The notes: generated from the sequence alone by a model not told the origin. DNA of 64,000 nucleotides from Bacteroidota bacterium (GCA_023392125.1 JAEVZS010000015.1:1-64000), one strand, 5' to 3'; shown: positions 17,773-27,900, numbered from the stretch's first letter. Program-made: numbers and translations.

Positions 17773-18472
17773 GCCTGTAACTAAAAGAATCTCTGGCGGA
17801 GTCTTTCAGAGAGCCGTTGTCAATTTTTAGAACTCTGGCGGGGAATTTAGTAAGAAATTCATAGTTGTGGGTTGCCATCAATACTGCGGTGCCGCCTTTG
17901 TTGATCTGGAGAAACAGCTGCATGATTCCTTCAGCTACTTCCGGATCCAGATTGCCTGTAGGTTCATCCGCGATAATAACAAGCGGGTCATTGATCAGAG
18001 ACCGGGCAACAACCAGACGTTGCTGCTCTCCTCCGGAAAGCTGGTGGGGCATCTTATTGTCCAGTGAGCTTAATCCTACCTGAAAAAGTACTTCCGTAAT
18101 ACGGTCCCGCATTTTTGCAGTGCTTTTCCAGCCGGTTGCTTTCATGACAAATAGTAGATTGTCGGCTACGGTCCGGTCATAAAACAGCTGGAAATCCTGA
18201 AATATAATACCCAGCTTCCGTCGTAAAAAAGGAACCTGGGAGCGGGATATTGAATGCAGGTGAAAATCAGCAATGGTTATTTCGCCCGACGTTAATGGCA
18301 GGTCGGCATACAATGTTTTCAGCAATGAACTTTTGCCGCTTCCGGTACGACCAATGAGATATACAAATTCACCTTTGCTTATGTTAAAGTCGGCTTCTTT
18401 GATTACTAATTGACTTTCCTGGTATATAAAGGCATTTTGTACCGATATGATCGGATCAGATGAAAATTCCAT
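17759..18472 (-). CDS. ftsE: Cell division ABC-type ATPase FtsE
   Basis: The 237-residue ATPase has Walker A GRTGSGKSS (41-49), Q-loop FQDFQLF (92-98), ABC signature LSGGE (146-150) and Walker B VIIADE (166-171), with a late switch His in MATHNYEF. The IGRTGSGKSSLLKTLYAD and LRRKLGIIFQDFQL stretches are typical of FtsE, which works with the membrane protein FtsX to activate peptidoglycan hydrolases at the septum. No ftsX is adjacent. The gene begins 2 bp after the small ORF and overlaps the downstream glycosyltransferase. A LolD-like ATPase is an alternative, but the sequence fits FtsE better. Confidence 0.85.
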   Translation of the reverse strand: MEFSSDPIISVQNAFIYQESQLVIKEADFNISKGEFVYLIGRTGSGKSSLLKTLYADLPLTSGEITIADFHLHSISRSQVPFLRRKLGIIFQDFQLFYDRTVADNLLFVMKATGWKSTAKMRDRITEVLFQVGLSSLDNKMPHQLSGGEQQRLVVARSLINDPLVIIADEPTGNLDPEVAEGIMQLFLQINKGGTAVLMATHNYEFLTKFPARVLKIDNGSLKDSARDSFSYRHESY

Positions 18473-18474
18473 GA

Positions 18475-18684
18475 TCAGATTTCCAGTTTTTGGAGCTTAC
18501 CATATGGAAGATCAGCTATCAGTCTGGATAATTGCTCTTCTTTTCCTGTAAGCCCGTATTTCTCCAATTGTTTTTCTTTAACAGGTCGGTCGGCTCTGAA
18601 GTAAGCAACGAGAACAAAGTTATCATCCCGTAATTGTATATAATCCGGGATTTTAGCTTTGCCTTTGACCTTGATGATAAACAT
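18475..18684 (-). CDS. Small conserved-looking protein upstream of ftsE
   Basis: I do not recognise this protein. From the ATG at 18684 it has 69 residues (MFIIKVKGKAKIPDYIQLRD at the start). A TTG at 18693 would add three residues. It is charged, soluble, has no cysteine and no signal peptide, and alternates beta-type segments with a C-terminal helix ending DLPYGKLQKLEI. It stops 2 bp before the ftsE start, so it is almost certainly translated with ftsE. Codon use and close packing support a real gene. Confidence 0.65.
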   Translation of the reverse strand: MFIIKVKGKAKIPDYIQLRDDNFVLVAYFRADRPVKEKQLEKYGLTGKEEQLSRLIADLPYGKLQKLEI

Positions 18685-18746
18685 GTTGTCCAATGTCTTA
18701 CTATTGTCTCCGCCCGGGTTGTAGATACGCCGGAAAGAGAAGGTTT

Positions 18747-19403
18747 TTAACCGTTCACTTTTTTATGATCAGCAAGAAACTTTTCCAGACCGATATCAGT
18801 AAGAGGATGCTTTAGCAATCCTGTTATTACAGACAACGGGCAGGTTGCTACATCGGCTCCGGCCTCAGCACACTGGATTAAATGCGGCACGTGTCTGACA
18901 GAAGCTGCCAGCACCTGGGTTGCATATCCATATGTCGCGTATATTTCAACAATTTGCCCGATCAGATCCATACCATCATGTCCGATATCATCAAGTCTTC
19001 CGATAAAAGGGGATACATAGGTTGCCCCTGCTTTGGCAGCAAGTAATGCCTGTCCTGCGTTGAATACAAGTGTACAATTCGTCTTTATGCCCCGGTCGCT
19101 GAAATAACGGATTGCTTTGACCCCATCCCGGATCATAGGAACTTTTACGACAATCTTGGGATTAAGCTGGGCAAGCTCTTCTCCTTCACGGACAATTCCT
19201 GCAAAGTCCGTTGCGATTACCTCTGCACTTACATCGCCGTCTACAATATCACAGATAGTCTGATAGTGCTTAAAAACAGCATCGTATCCCTTGATACCTT
19301 CTTTTGCCATTAGCGAAGGATTGGTAGTGACACCATCCAGAATACCTAATTCGTGTGCCTCTTTTATCTCATTAAGATTGGCCGTATCAATAAAGAATTT
19401 CAT
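18747..19403 (-). CDS. fsa: Fructose-6-phosphate aldolase / transaldolase-like (TalC type)
   Basis: The 218-residue TIM barrel belongs to the small transaldolase class (about 215 residues). Signs are MKFFIDTANLNEIKEA, GVTTNPSLMAKEG and KIVVKVPM with the Schiff-base lysine Lys87, then NCTLVFNAGQALLAAKAGATYVSPF and GADVATCPL. Members act either as transaldolase in the pentose phosphate pathway or as fructose-6-phosphate aldolase, and sequence alone does not decide. The product is cytoplasmic. The SRP RNA gene lies just upstream on the same strand, with a terminator between. Confidence 0.9.
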   Translation of the reverse strand: MKFFIDTANLNEIKEAHELGILDGVTTNPSLMAKEGIKGYDAVFKHYQTICDIVDGDVSAEVIATDFAGIVREGEELAQLNPKIVVKVPMIRDGVKAIRYFSDRGIKTNCTLVFNAGQALLAAKAGATYVSPFIGRLDDIGHDGMDLIGQIVEIYATYGYATQVLAASVRHVPHLIQCAEAGADVATCPLSVITGLLKHPLTDIGLEKFLADHKKVNG

Positions 19404-19495
19404 TTAAAATAATATGGTAAGAGCGTTTTAATACTACATTATAAAAATACGGAGAGGAATATACAAGATTATCCCGTAATAAATCTTATATAAAT

Positions 19496-19511
19496 AAAAA
19501 AAGGCAAATCA
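19496..19511 (-). terminator. Termination site of the SRP RNA
   Basis: The 3' arm of the closing stem of the SRP RNA runs straight into seven T residues (19502 down to 19496 on the minus strand), so the RNA's own terminal helix appears to serve as terminator. Confidence 0.65.
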
Positions 19512-19592
19512 AATATCGCACCGCTCAACCACCTACCCTTGCTTCCTTCCGGACCTGGGGGATTCAGCAGGAGCTGGTCGTACTGATTTGCC
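19503..19592 (-). ncRNA. ffs: Signal recognition particle RNA, small bacterial (4.5S) type
   Basis: On the minus strand the core CAGGTCCGGAAGGAAGCA matches the conserved SRP RNA domain IV, with the GGAA tetraloop and the Ffh-binding internal loops. The ends GGCAAATCA and TGATTTGCC (19584-19592 and 19503-19511) pair to close a rod of about 90 bases. Seven T residues follow directly on the coding strand (19496-19502), giving termination. A matching promoter lies at 19597-19625. The RNA joins Ffh to target inner-membrane proteins co-translationally. Confidence 0.95.
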
Positions 19593-19596
19593 GGTG

Positions 19597-19625
19597 CAAA
19601 GATACTCAAATGTTTATTCAAACAA
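19597..19625 (-). promoter_or_regulatory. Promoter of the SRP RNA gene
   Basis: On the minus strand TTG (19625-19623), an 18-base spacer and TATCTTTG (19604-19597) match the Bacteroidota -33/-7 consensus. The -7 box ends four bases before the first base of the paired SRP RNA, so the promoter and the RNA 5' end support each other. Confidence 0.75.
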
Positions 19626-19754
19626 AATATGCCAGTGCAATTTTTACCAAATAGCTGCTATATTTTTGCCCCGACCGGGAGGTGGCTGGCAACTGCCCTG
19701 GATAGAATCTGTACCGACTTTGTGCTGCAATGACTGGTATATCACAGGTATAGC

Positions 19755-19784
19755 TTGTTTCATGGCAGTATTTTAGTACTTTTG
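19755..19784 (+). promoter_or_regulatory. Promoter of the dCMP deaminase gene
   Basis: TTG (19755-19757), a 19-base spacer and TACTTTTG (19777-19784) fit the Bacteroidota -33/-7 consensus. The expected start near 19789 leaves a leader of about 15 bases before the ATG at 19804. Confidence 0.6.
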
Positions 19785-19803
19785 TTATCAAAGAGCGGAG
19801 TTA

Positions 19804-20283
19804 ATGAAGCCTCAGTTTGACGATATTTTTATGGAACTTGCTGTGAATCTTGCCAACAGGTCACACTGTATTAAAAGGCATGTAGGAGCAGTACTGACAA
19901 AAGACACACGCATTATATCCATCGGATATAACGGCCCGCCGGCCAATACGCATAACTGTGATGAAGAGTGGCCTGAAACCGGTTGCCCGACTGATTCGAA
20001 TGGCAGCTGCAGCCTGGCTTTGCACGCGGAACAAAATGCAATTATATATGCAGTTAAGAACGGAACGAGCATACAGGGTGCAACTATGTATGTTACTTTA
20101 TCGCCATGTCTTCCGTGTGCCAGAATAATTTATAGCGTTGGAATTAAAAAAGTGGTTTATCTGCATTCATATGCGGAATATAAAGGATATGCATCAGAAG
20201 ACGGGCTGGATTTTCTTGCAAAATTCGGAGTGGAGGTCGAGAAGTATGCCGGAAAGCTTCCGGCTGGTCATTCGGTCAGATAA
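19804..20283 (+). CDS. comEB: Deoxycytidylate (dCMP) deaminase
   Basis: The 159-residue zinc enzyme deaminates dCMP to dUMP for dTMP synthesis. The zinc and catalytic motif HAE lies at 74-76 (LALHAEQNAI) and the second motif SPCLPCA has Cys102 and Cys105. GYNGPPANTHNCDEEWPETGC near 41-61 is typical of dCMP deaminases of the ComEB type rather than cytidine deaminases. It is cytoplasmic and has its own promoter. Its stop overlaps the end of the convergent murB gene by eight bases. Confidence 0.92.
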   Translation: MKPQFDDIFMELAVNLANRSHCIKRHVGAVLTKDTRIISIGYNGPPANTHNCDEEWPETGCPTDSNGSCSLALHAEQNAIIYAVKNGTSIQGATMYVTLSPCLPCARIIYSVGIKKVVYLHSYAEYKGYASEDGLDFLAKFGVEVEKYAGKLPAGHSVR

Positions 20284-21292
20284 TGTTAACTTCTGTTTCC
20301 AGCTCTATTCCGAACTTATCCCATACAGACTGCTGAATTGCCTCGGAGAGTTTTTTTATTTCCATTCCGGTTGCATTACCATAGTTCACAAGAACAAGTG
20401 CCTGATCCTTGTGAACTCCCGCTTGTCCGATTACTTTTCCTTTCCAGCCACATTGCTCGTTGAGCCAGCCGGCAGGAATTTTTATAAGACCGTTGTCTGA
20501 GGGAAAATAAGGAATTGAAGGATAGCTGATCTGAAGAGAATCGAATTTTTCTTTTGAGATTTCCGGGTTTTTGAAAAAGCTGCCAGCGTTACCTGTTTTT
20601 TCAGGATCGGGTAGTTTGCTCTGGCGAATTGAAATAACCGCCTGACTTACCGAAGCAATGGTCGGCTGTATGATATTCATCGCTGTCAGGGTAGAGGCAA
20701 TAGCGCCATAACTGGTGTTAAGCTGCGCGTTTTTTTGCAGTCGTAAGGCAACCCGGGTTATTACATACTGATTTTTAAGCTGGTTTTTGAAAATACTGTT
20801 ACGGTATCCGAAGTTACATTCAGCTTTTGTAAATCGCCTGAGAGTGCCATCCTGTATGTTTACGGCTTCCAGGTATTCGAATGAGTCTTTAAACTCCACA
20901 CCATAGGCCCCGATATTCTGGATGGGAGCAGCGCCAACTGTACCTGGTATGAGTGACAGATTTTCGATGCCGCCCAATCCCTGGTGGATGGTATATACAA
21001 CAAGGGCATGCCATTGCTCGCCTGCTCCTGCTTTTATGATCGCATAATGCTCATTGCTTTCTTCGGTTTCAATACCCTTTATTGAGTTGTGCAGAACCAG
21101 TCCGTTGAAGTTCCCGGTAAACAGAATATTGCTTCCGCCGCCCAAAATTAAAACCGGAAGCTGGTGCTGTTTTGCATGCAACAGCAAATCGGTTAATTCC
21201 TTTTCTGAGGAGAAAACGGCAAAGAAGCGCGCTGATACATCAATACCAAACGTATTATATTTCTTCAGACTTGTATTTTCGTTTATAAGCAT
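20276..21292 (-). CDS. murB: UDP-N-acetylenolpyruvoylglucosamine reductase
   Basis: MurB reduces UDP-GlcNAc-enolpyruvate to UDP-MurNAc with NADPH and FAD in the cytoplasm. The 338-residue protein starts NTSLKKYNTFGID and has the FAD motif LGGGSNILF, then SLIPGTVGAAPIQNIGAYG, FGYRNSIFK, GNAGSFFKNP (catalytic Ser region) and IPAGWLNEQCGWKGK. The form is type I, as in E. coli. It follows the symporter gene on the same strand with 42 bp between, so the two may share a transcript. Confidence 0.95.
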   Translation of the reverse strand: MLINENTSLKKYNTFGIDVSARFFAVFSSEKELTDLLLHAKQHQLPVLILGGGSNILFTGNFNGLVLHNSIKGIETEESNEHYAIIKAGAGEQWHALVVYTIHQGLGGIENLSLIPGTVGAAPIQNIGAYGVEFKDSFEYLEAVNIQDGTLRRFTKAECNFGYRNSIFKNQLKNQYVITRVALRLQKNAQLNTSYGAIASTLTAMNIIQPTIASVSQAVISIRQSKLPDPEKTGNAGSFFKNPEISKEKFDSLQISYPSIPYFPSDNGLIKIPAGWLNEQCGWKGKVIGQAGVHKDQALVLVNYGNATGMEIKKLSEAIQQSVWDKFGIELETEVNII

Positions 21293-21334
21293 TACGACAT
21301 CAATCCCTGTTAATTCAACAATATGAGGTACATT

Positions 21335-23143
21335 TTAATCCTCAAAGATTTTAACTTTGCCCGATGCATATATCAGTACAAGGCCGCCTGTTATGGCTAT
21401 TGAAAGATAGATCAGAAAATCGGTCCATTCCTGAAAGATTAATTTCCCAAACATGAAAAGTACTGAATAGGTCATGATGATGGAAGCCAGCCAGCATATC
21501 CAGAGCATGATAAAGCTTCCTTCCGGTTTTGGCATGTTCAGTTTTTTTCTGATCGGCTCCCATGCCCCCATAGGATGGATTTTATTGTAAAAAGCAGATA
21601 AAGTATTTGTATCAGTCGGGGACGTCATGAATGTAACAGCCACCCAGGCTACAGTTGTTATTGCAACAATTACGAAAAAAGTATTAGGGGCGGTAAGAAG
21701 CCATTGGTTTACTGAAAACAAAAGCGATCCGGGATTGGATGCCTGTGGTACATATTTCTGAAAAAGAGCAATCAGGATAAGTGTAAGGATGGGGGCAACG
21801 GAAGCAGTTATCTCGCTCCATGCATTAATTCTCCACCAGTACCAGCGTAGTATGAGGACAAGTCCCAGTCCGGCACTTGCTTGCAGCAGAAAATACCATG
21901 CCCCGGAAATACTGTTTATCTGGGTTGTCACGAGCAAAGAAAAAGCCATCATGAAAACTGTGGCAATACGCGAAACCGTTACCAGCTTTTTATCTGTTGC
22001 TTTCGAATTTATAAAACGACTATAAAAGTCATTGACGAGATAGCTGGCTCCCCAGTTTAATTGCGTGGAAATCGTACTCATGTATGCCGAGAAAAAAGCA
22101 ATAAGCAGTAGCCCCCGCAGACCATCGGGCAGGAAATCTCTCATGGCAAAAATAAAGCCGAGTCTTTTCTCGGATACAGGCAGATCAGGATAGAGAATCA
22201 GAGCGGCTAATCCTACCAGAATCCAGGGCCAGGGTCTGAATGCATAATGGACTATCTGAAAGAATAATGTGGCAAGTATGGCATGCTTTTCATTTTTTGT
22301 GCTCATCATCCGTTGGGCTATATAGCCTCCTCCGCCGGGTTCCGCTCCGGGATACCAGCTTGCCCACCATTGGAACGCCACAAAAGAAACGAACGTAGCT
22401 ATACTCAGAGTCAGGGTTGTGCCCAGGCTGGCTGCATCCCCCGTCTGAATTTTTGGAAAATACTGAATGGACCAGCCGGGAAGCTTGGCTTTCAGCCCGG
22501 AAATTCCTCCGATCTCAGGAGCATTAACTACCACTATAGCCAACACTATACATCCGGCCATTGCAATAAAAAATTGTAAAAAATCGGTGACTGCTACCCC
22601 AAGCAAGCCTGCCAGAGAGGAATATATGAGGGTAATAATCATGGCGATACCTGTATAAAGCAGCGATTCCTGCGGACTGATATTAAAGAAAACTTCAAGA
22701 ATACTCATCAGAGCAAGATTTACCCAGGCAATAACAATAGCATTCATAAACAGTCCCAGATAGATGGAGCGAAAACCTCTGAGAAAAGCCGCTGGCTTGC
22801 CCGAATACCGCAATTCAATGAATTCAATATCCGTCAATATATTGGCTCGCCGCCACAGCTTCGAAAAAAAGAAAACGGTTAGCATCCCGCCGAGGAGGGC
22901 GTTCCACCATAGCCAGTTTCCGGCAATCCCGTTTTGTGCTACGAGTTCTGCCACAGCAAGTGGCGTATCGGCAGCAAAAGTTGTGGCGACCATGGAGACA
23001 CCTGCAAGCCACCAGCTCATATTTCTTCCGCCAAGAAAGAAATTGGTAATATTTTTTCCGGCACGTTTGGTGAAATATATACCGATAAGAAGTGATATCA
23101 GAAAAAACGCAAAAATGATAATCCAGTCAATCGTCGCAAGCAT
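21335..23143 (-). CDS. Sodium:solute symporter (SSS family)
   Basis: The 602-residue protein has about 14 predicted membrane helices and the SSS pattern: an N-terminal FFLGGRNMSWWLAGVSM segment, then TTFAADTPLAVAEL, a long central core and SAYMSTISTQLNWGASYLVND, the conserved region near the Na2 site. It would import a solute together with sodium. The substrate cannot be read from the sequence; sugars, amino acids or nucleobases are all possible. The gene lies upstream of murB on the same strand. Confidence 0.85.
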   Translation of the reverse strand: MLATIDWIIIFAFFLISLLIGIYFTKRAGKNITNFFLGGRNMSWWLAGVSMVATTFAADTPLAVAELVAQNGIAGNWLWWNALLGGMLTVFFFSKLWRRANILTDIEFIELRYSGKPAAFLRGFRSIYLGLFMNAIVIAWVNLALMSILEVFFNISPQESLLYTGIAMIITLIYSSLAGLLGVAVTDFLQFFIAMAGCIVLAIVVVNAPEIGGISGLKAKLPGWSIQYFPKIQTGDAASLGTTLTLSIATFVSFVAFQWWASWYPGAEPGGGGYIAQRMMSTKNEKHAILATLFFQIVHYAFRPWPWILVGLAALILYPDLPVSEKRLGFIFAMRDFLPDGLRGLLLIAFFSAYMSTISTQLNWGASYLVNDFYSRFINSKATDKKLVTVSRIATVFMMAFSLLVTTQINSISGAWYFLLQASAGLGLVLILRWYWWRINAWSEITASVAPILTLILIALFQKYVPQASNPGSLLFSVNQWLLTAPNTFFVIVAITTVAWVAVTFMTSPTDTNTLSAFYNKIHPMGAWEPIRKKLNMPKPEGSFIMLWICWLASIIMTYSVLFMFGKLIFQEWTDFLIYLSIAITGGLVLIYASGKVKIFED

Positions 23144-23628
23144 ATAATATTATTCGGTATGATTGGTTTTGTATGTATATTTTGAAATTAGAAAAATAAC
23201 TTGATCCGCAATTAAACCGGCGGAACTTTTTCTCTGTACCGGGTCTTCAGAAATTTAGTTGTGATATAAAATGTAAATGTAATATTTTTTCGTAAAAAAG
23301 AGTATTTGTGAAAAAAAGCTCTGATAATTCAGCCTTGTTATGGGCGGCTGCTTTAATGAAAAGCTTGGGATATTAATCCTTTTTATACAATTTTTACAAA
23401 ATTTTTCAATGCATTGACTTCTTATATGTTAAAAAAATACAATTTTTGACATTTTAATAATATAATTTAAAACCATTCTAAATTACTTATTTTTTATCGA
23501 TAAAATGCTTATTATTACCATAGTTATACCTTTTTTTGCAACGTTAGTCCGAATTATGAAAAAATCTATGCAAAAACATATTTGAATAATTCCGATCGCG
23601 TATTAGATTTGCGAGACTTTTAAAAATC
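23144..23628. other. AT-rich divergent control region before the respiratory operon
   Basis: These 485 bases separate the symporter gene (minus) from actA (plus). The stretch 23380-23530 is very AT-rich. It must contain the promoter of the long act-cox operon, but I find no complete TTG-N19-TAnnTTTG match; the nearest partial boxes are CATATTTG just upstream of 23585 and TACCTTTT near 23528. No open frame or RNA is evident. Confidence 0.5.
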
Positions 23629-24894
23629 ATGAGCCTGAATAAGGAAAAAACAAACTTCAACATGTTTCTGAACATATCTGTAAAGCGCTGGTCGCTTGCT
23701 CTTTTACTCCTATTCATTTCAAGTACAGTATTATTCGCACAGGATGATAAGAAAGCTGCCGTTGATGGGGATCCCGCTCTGGGCGAGAGTCTTTTCAAGC
23801 AGAACTGCTTTCAGTGTCATACTGCCAACAAGGACAAGGTAGGGCCTGCTCTGAAAGGTATTACCAAAAGAAGAAAGATGCCCTGGATTATTGACTTTGT
23901 GCATAATTCGCAAAAGGTCATCAAAAGCGGAGATCCATATGCCGTAGCGTTATACGATAAGTTTAACAAGGCGGAAATGCCTCCGTTTTCGTTTTTAGAA
24001 GAAGCCGATATCAAAAACATCATTGCCTATGTAGAAACGGTGGAAGATGCTCCTGCAGAGAAGGATCCTACTACAGCAGGTAGCCCCGAAGGTGCACAGG
24101 CTTCCGGCGGTGGAGCATACTCTACGGCAATTTTATCGCTCATTATTGTAGTGCTTGTACTGGTATTGCTGATGCTGGTTGTCTTCCTTTCAGTAATAAG
24201 AAGATATCTGAAGGATAAGGAAGATACACTTGATGAAGGTGGTAAATATCTCGTAAATCAGAAGTTTGATATAACAGCCGTATTAAAAAGCAAAGGCTTT
24301 ATCACAGTTGTTACACTTATTTTTCTTGCTGTGGGTGTCAGAAGCTGCTGGACAGGATTGCTTTCCATAGGAGTTGAGCAGAATTATGCTCCGAAGCAGC
24401 CGATTCCATTCTCACATAAGCAGCACGTTGGTGAATATAATATTGACTGCGGTTACTGTCATACCGGTGTTTACAAAGGAAAGCAGGCTGGTATTCCTTC
24501 TGTTAACATATGTATGAACTGTCATAACAGCATTAAGAAGGGACCTAGATTCGGAGAAGAGGCTATCAAGCAGGTTGTTGCTGCCTGGGAAAGTAATACT
24601 CCGATTAAGTGGGTGAGAGTTCACAATCTGCCTGATCTTGCATATTTCAATCACTCTCAGCATACTGTAGTAGGAAATGTTCAGTGTGAAACCTGCCATG
24701 GCCCGATAGGGGAAATGGAAGTAGTTAAACAATACTCTCCTCTGACTATGGGCTGGTGTATTAACTGCCATAGAGAGACAGCAGTAAATGGTAAAGACAA
24801 CGAATACTATGACAAGTTGTTTGCGATCCACAATGGGCAGAAGCTGACTGTTGCTGAAATCGGTGGACTTGAGTGTTCAAAATGTCACTATTAA
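23629..24894 (+). CDS. actA: Alternative complex III subunit ActA, multiheme cytochrome c
   Basis: The 421-residue protein carries six CxxCH heme sites. One is at Cys60 (CFQCH) in an N-terminal class I cytochrome c domain. The other five (CGYCH, CMNCH, CETCH, CINCH, CSKCH) lie in the C-terminal domain from about residue 275 on. A signal-like helix lies at about 21-37 and two hydrophobic segments at about 165-190 and 225-248. ActA carries electrons from the iron-sulfur subunit ActB to the cytochrome domain feeding the oxidase. ActA is generally described as pentaheme, so the N-terminal heme domain is an addition. An in-frame ATG at 23662 would give a shorter signal peptide. It is the first gene of the operon. 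Confidence 0.93.
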   Translation: MSLNKEKTNFNMFLNISVKRWSLALLLLFISSTVLFAQDDKKAAVDGDPALGESLFKQNCFQCHTANKDKVGPALKGITKRRKMPWIIDFVHNSQKVIKSGDPYAVALYDKFNKAEMPPFSFLEEADIKNIIAYVETVEDAPAEKDPTTAGSPEGAQASGGGAYSTAILSLIIVVLVLVLLMLVVFLSVIRRYLKDKEDTLDEGGKYLVNQKFDITAVLKSKGFITVVTLIFLAVGVRSCWTGLLSIGVEQNYAPKQPIPFSHKQHVGEYNIDCGYCHTGVYKGKQAGIPSVNICMNCHNSIKKGPRFGEEAIKQVVAAWESNTPIKWVRVHNLPDLAYFNHSQHTVVGNVQCETCHGPIGEMEVVKQYSPLTMGWCINCHRETAVNGKDNEYYDKLFAIHNGQKLTVAEIGGLECSKCHY

Positions 24895-24929
24895 TTTAAG
24901 AAAATCTGGGCCTGATACATATATTTAAT

Positions 24930-27900
24930 ATGAAAGACAATACAAAGAAATACTGGAAAGGTATTGAAGAACTAAACAACGATCCTGAATTTCTAAAGCA
25001 TGCCTACAATGAGTTTCCCGAGTATCTGCCGGTGAAAGAGGCTCATCCTAGCAAGTCATCAGAGGGAGAGGGGACAGGTAGAAGGGACTTTTTGAAATTG
25101 CTGGGTTTTGGAATGGCAGCGGTTTCTCTGGCTGCTTGCGAAGCTCCGGTAAAAAAGGCAATTCCATATCTGAATAAACCGGAAGAAATTGAGCCAGGTA
25201 TTGCCAACTGGTATGCCAGTTCATATGTAAACGGAAGCGATTATTGCAGTGTATTGGTAAAAACCAGGGAAGGACGCCCGATTAAAATTGAGGGAAATAC
25301 GCTTTCCGGTATTACAAAAGGCGGAACCAATGCAAGAGCTCAGGCTTCTGTATTGAGCTTATATGATGAAACTAGATTGAAAAACTTCGTTATCAACGGA
25401 ACAGAGGTAAAAGTAAAAGATAGTAATAAGGAGTATGCTTCTGTTGATAAGGAAATAGTTCAGGCTCTTAAAGAGGCTGATCGTAAGGGGATAAGAATTG
25501 TTTCCCGTTCAGTTTACAGCCCGTCTACATTAAAAGCTATAGAGGAATTCAAGTCGGCCTATCCGTCTACGAAACATGTGATGTATGATCCGATTTCCGT
25601 ATATGCATTGCGTCAGGCAAACCAGATTGCATTCGGAAAGGCTGTTGTACCTTCATATGATTTCAGTAAAGCGAATGTTATTGTCGGATTTAACTGTGAC
25701 TTCCTCGGTACATGGATTTCTCCTATAGAGTTTGCGAAAGGATACAGTGTTGGAAGAAAAGTAGGGGATAATCGCAGAGAAATGAGCCGTCATTACCAGT
25801 TTGAGGCGAATCTCTCAATGACTGGTGCCAATGCGGATTACAGAGAACCGGTAAAACCTTCCGACGAAGGACTGTATTTGTCTGCACTTTATTCATTGAT
25901 TACAGGAAATAAATTGTCTGTTCCTGAGGTTAAGGAATCATCTAAATTGAAACTGGCAGCCGAGGATCTGAAAAATGCGAAAGGTAAATCTCTGGTAGTC
26001 AGCGGAAGTAATGATCTGCATATTCAGTTGCTGGTCAACGAGATAAATGAAGCCTTAGGTAACTATGGAGCTACAATCAATTTAAACAGAGCCTGCAATC
26101 TTAAGGCTGGCGATGATACCGCTATAAGTGAATTTGTGAAAGAGGTGAAGAGCGGAACGCTGGGTGCTGTTATTTTCCTTGACGCCAATCCTGCTTATGA
26201 TCTTCCCAATGGCGGAGAGCTGGCTGAAGCGTTGAAATCTGTGGCTGTTCGTATTTCTTTTGCTGAAAAAGCAGATGAAACTGCTGAGCTATGCAACTAT
26301 CTGTGTCCGGGATACCATTATCTTGAATCCTGGAATGATGTTGAGCCTTATCAAGGCCATTTCAGCATGGTGCAGCCTACTATTGCTCCGATTTTCAGAG
26401 GAACCAGAGCTGCTCAGGAAAGTCTTCTGATCTGGGCTGGCAACAATACTGAGTTTTACGAATTTATCAAAGCCAACTGGAAATCAAGCATACTTGCAGG
26501 TGGCAAGTCTTTTGAAGATGTTATTCACGATGGAGTCTATGAGCCTAAAGGTACAGTTTCAGAAAGTACTCCTGGTTTTACTTCATCCATCAGTACTATA
26601 GCTTCCAATATTGCTCAAAAAGCCAAAGAATCAGACAAAGGTCTGCAGCTGGCAGTATATGAAACCGTATCAGTCGGAGACGGAACAATGTCTGCAAACC
26701 CCTGGTTGCAGGAATTGCCTGATCCGATTACCAAGGCTACCTGGGACAATTATGTTACTGTTCCGATTTCCCTTGCCAATGAATTAAAAATAAAGTCAGG
26801 ACAGGTTGTTACTGTCAATGCCGGTAAGGCATCGGTGTCTCTTCCTGTCGTAGTGCAGCCAGGTCAGGCAAGAGGTACTGTCGGTATTGCATTGGGCTAT
26901 GGCAGAAAAAATGCCGGCCCGGCAGGTAAAACGATCGGAGTAAATGCATATCCTTTTGTGGGAACTGTCTCCGGGTTATTGTCTTACGGAGCATCCAATG
27001 TCTCTCTGACCCCGACAGAAGGATTTGTGGCAATTGCTACCACACAGACTCACGATACAGTTATGGACAGACAGTCTGTGGTAAAAGAGTCTTTGCTTGG
27101 AGAGTTCCAGCAGGATAACTGGATCAAGCCTTATAATCCTACCATTCATACATCTAAAGGAGCTGTAGCTCCCGGAGATCCCGCTACTGATTTGTGGTAT
27201 TCGCATGATAAGCCTAACCATCTCTGGACGATGATGGTAGACCTTAACACGTGTATAGGATGTAATGCATGTATCGTAGGGTGTAACGCAGAAAACAATG
27301 TACCTGTAGTTGGCAGAGAGGAAGTAATCAATAGAAGAGAAATGCACTGGATGCGTATAGACCGCTATTATTCCAGTGAAATGACTAAAGAAAGAGCTGA
27401 TCAGGAGGGCGTGGGTATAGTTGACATGTATGCATTGATGGAAGATCCGGAAGAGAATCCGGAAGTAGTCTTCCAGCCGATGATGTGTCAGCATTGTAAT
27501 CACGCGCCTTGCGAAACCGTTTGTCCGGTTGCTGCGACAACACATAGTAGTGAAGGTTTGAACCAGATGACTTATAACCGTTGTGTCGGTACCAGATATT
27601 GTGCAAACAACTGTCCTTATAAAGTAAGAAGATTTAACTGGTTCAAGTATTTCGACAACGAACAATTTGATGTCAATACATCAATGAATACTGTGCTAGG
27701 CCGGATGGTTCTTAATCCGGATGTAACAGTACGTTCAAGAGGGGTTATGGAGAAATGCTCATTCTGCGTTCAAAGAATTCAGGAAGGTAAATTGCAGGCT
27801 AAGAAAGAGAAACGTTCTTTGAAAGATGGTGAAGTTGTTACTGCCTGTGCCTCAGCCTGTCCTACAAATGCTATAACTTTCGGAGATATCAATGATAGAA

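Noticed and set aside
19588..19776. 62-codon open frame upstream of dCMP deaminase
   Set aside because: It overlaps the start of the SRP RNA gene and both nearby promoters and has no protein features.
23570..23590. CATATTTG as a -7 box for the act-cox operon
   Set aside because: It has one mismatch at a key base, and no TTG element lies at the right distance; the operon promoter remains unassigned.
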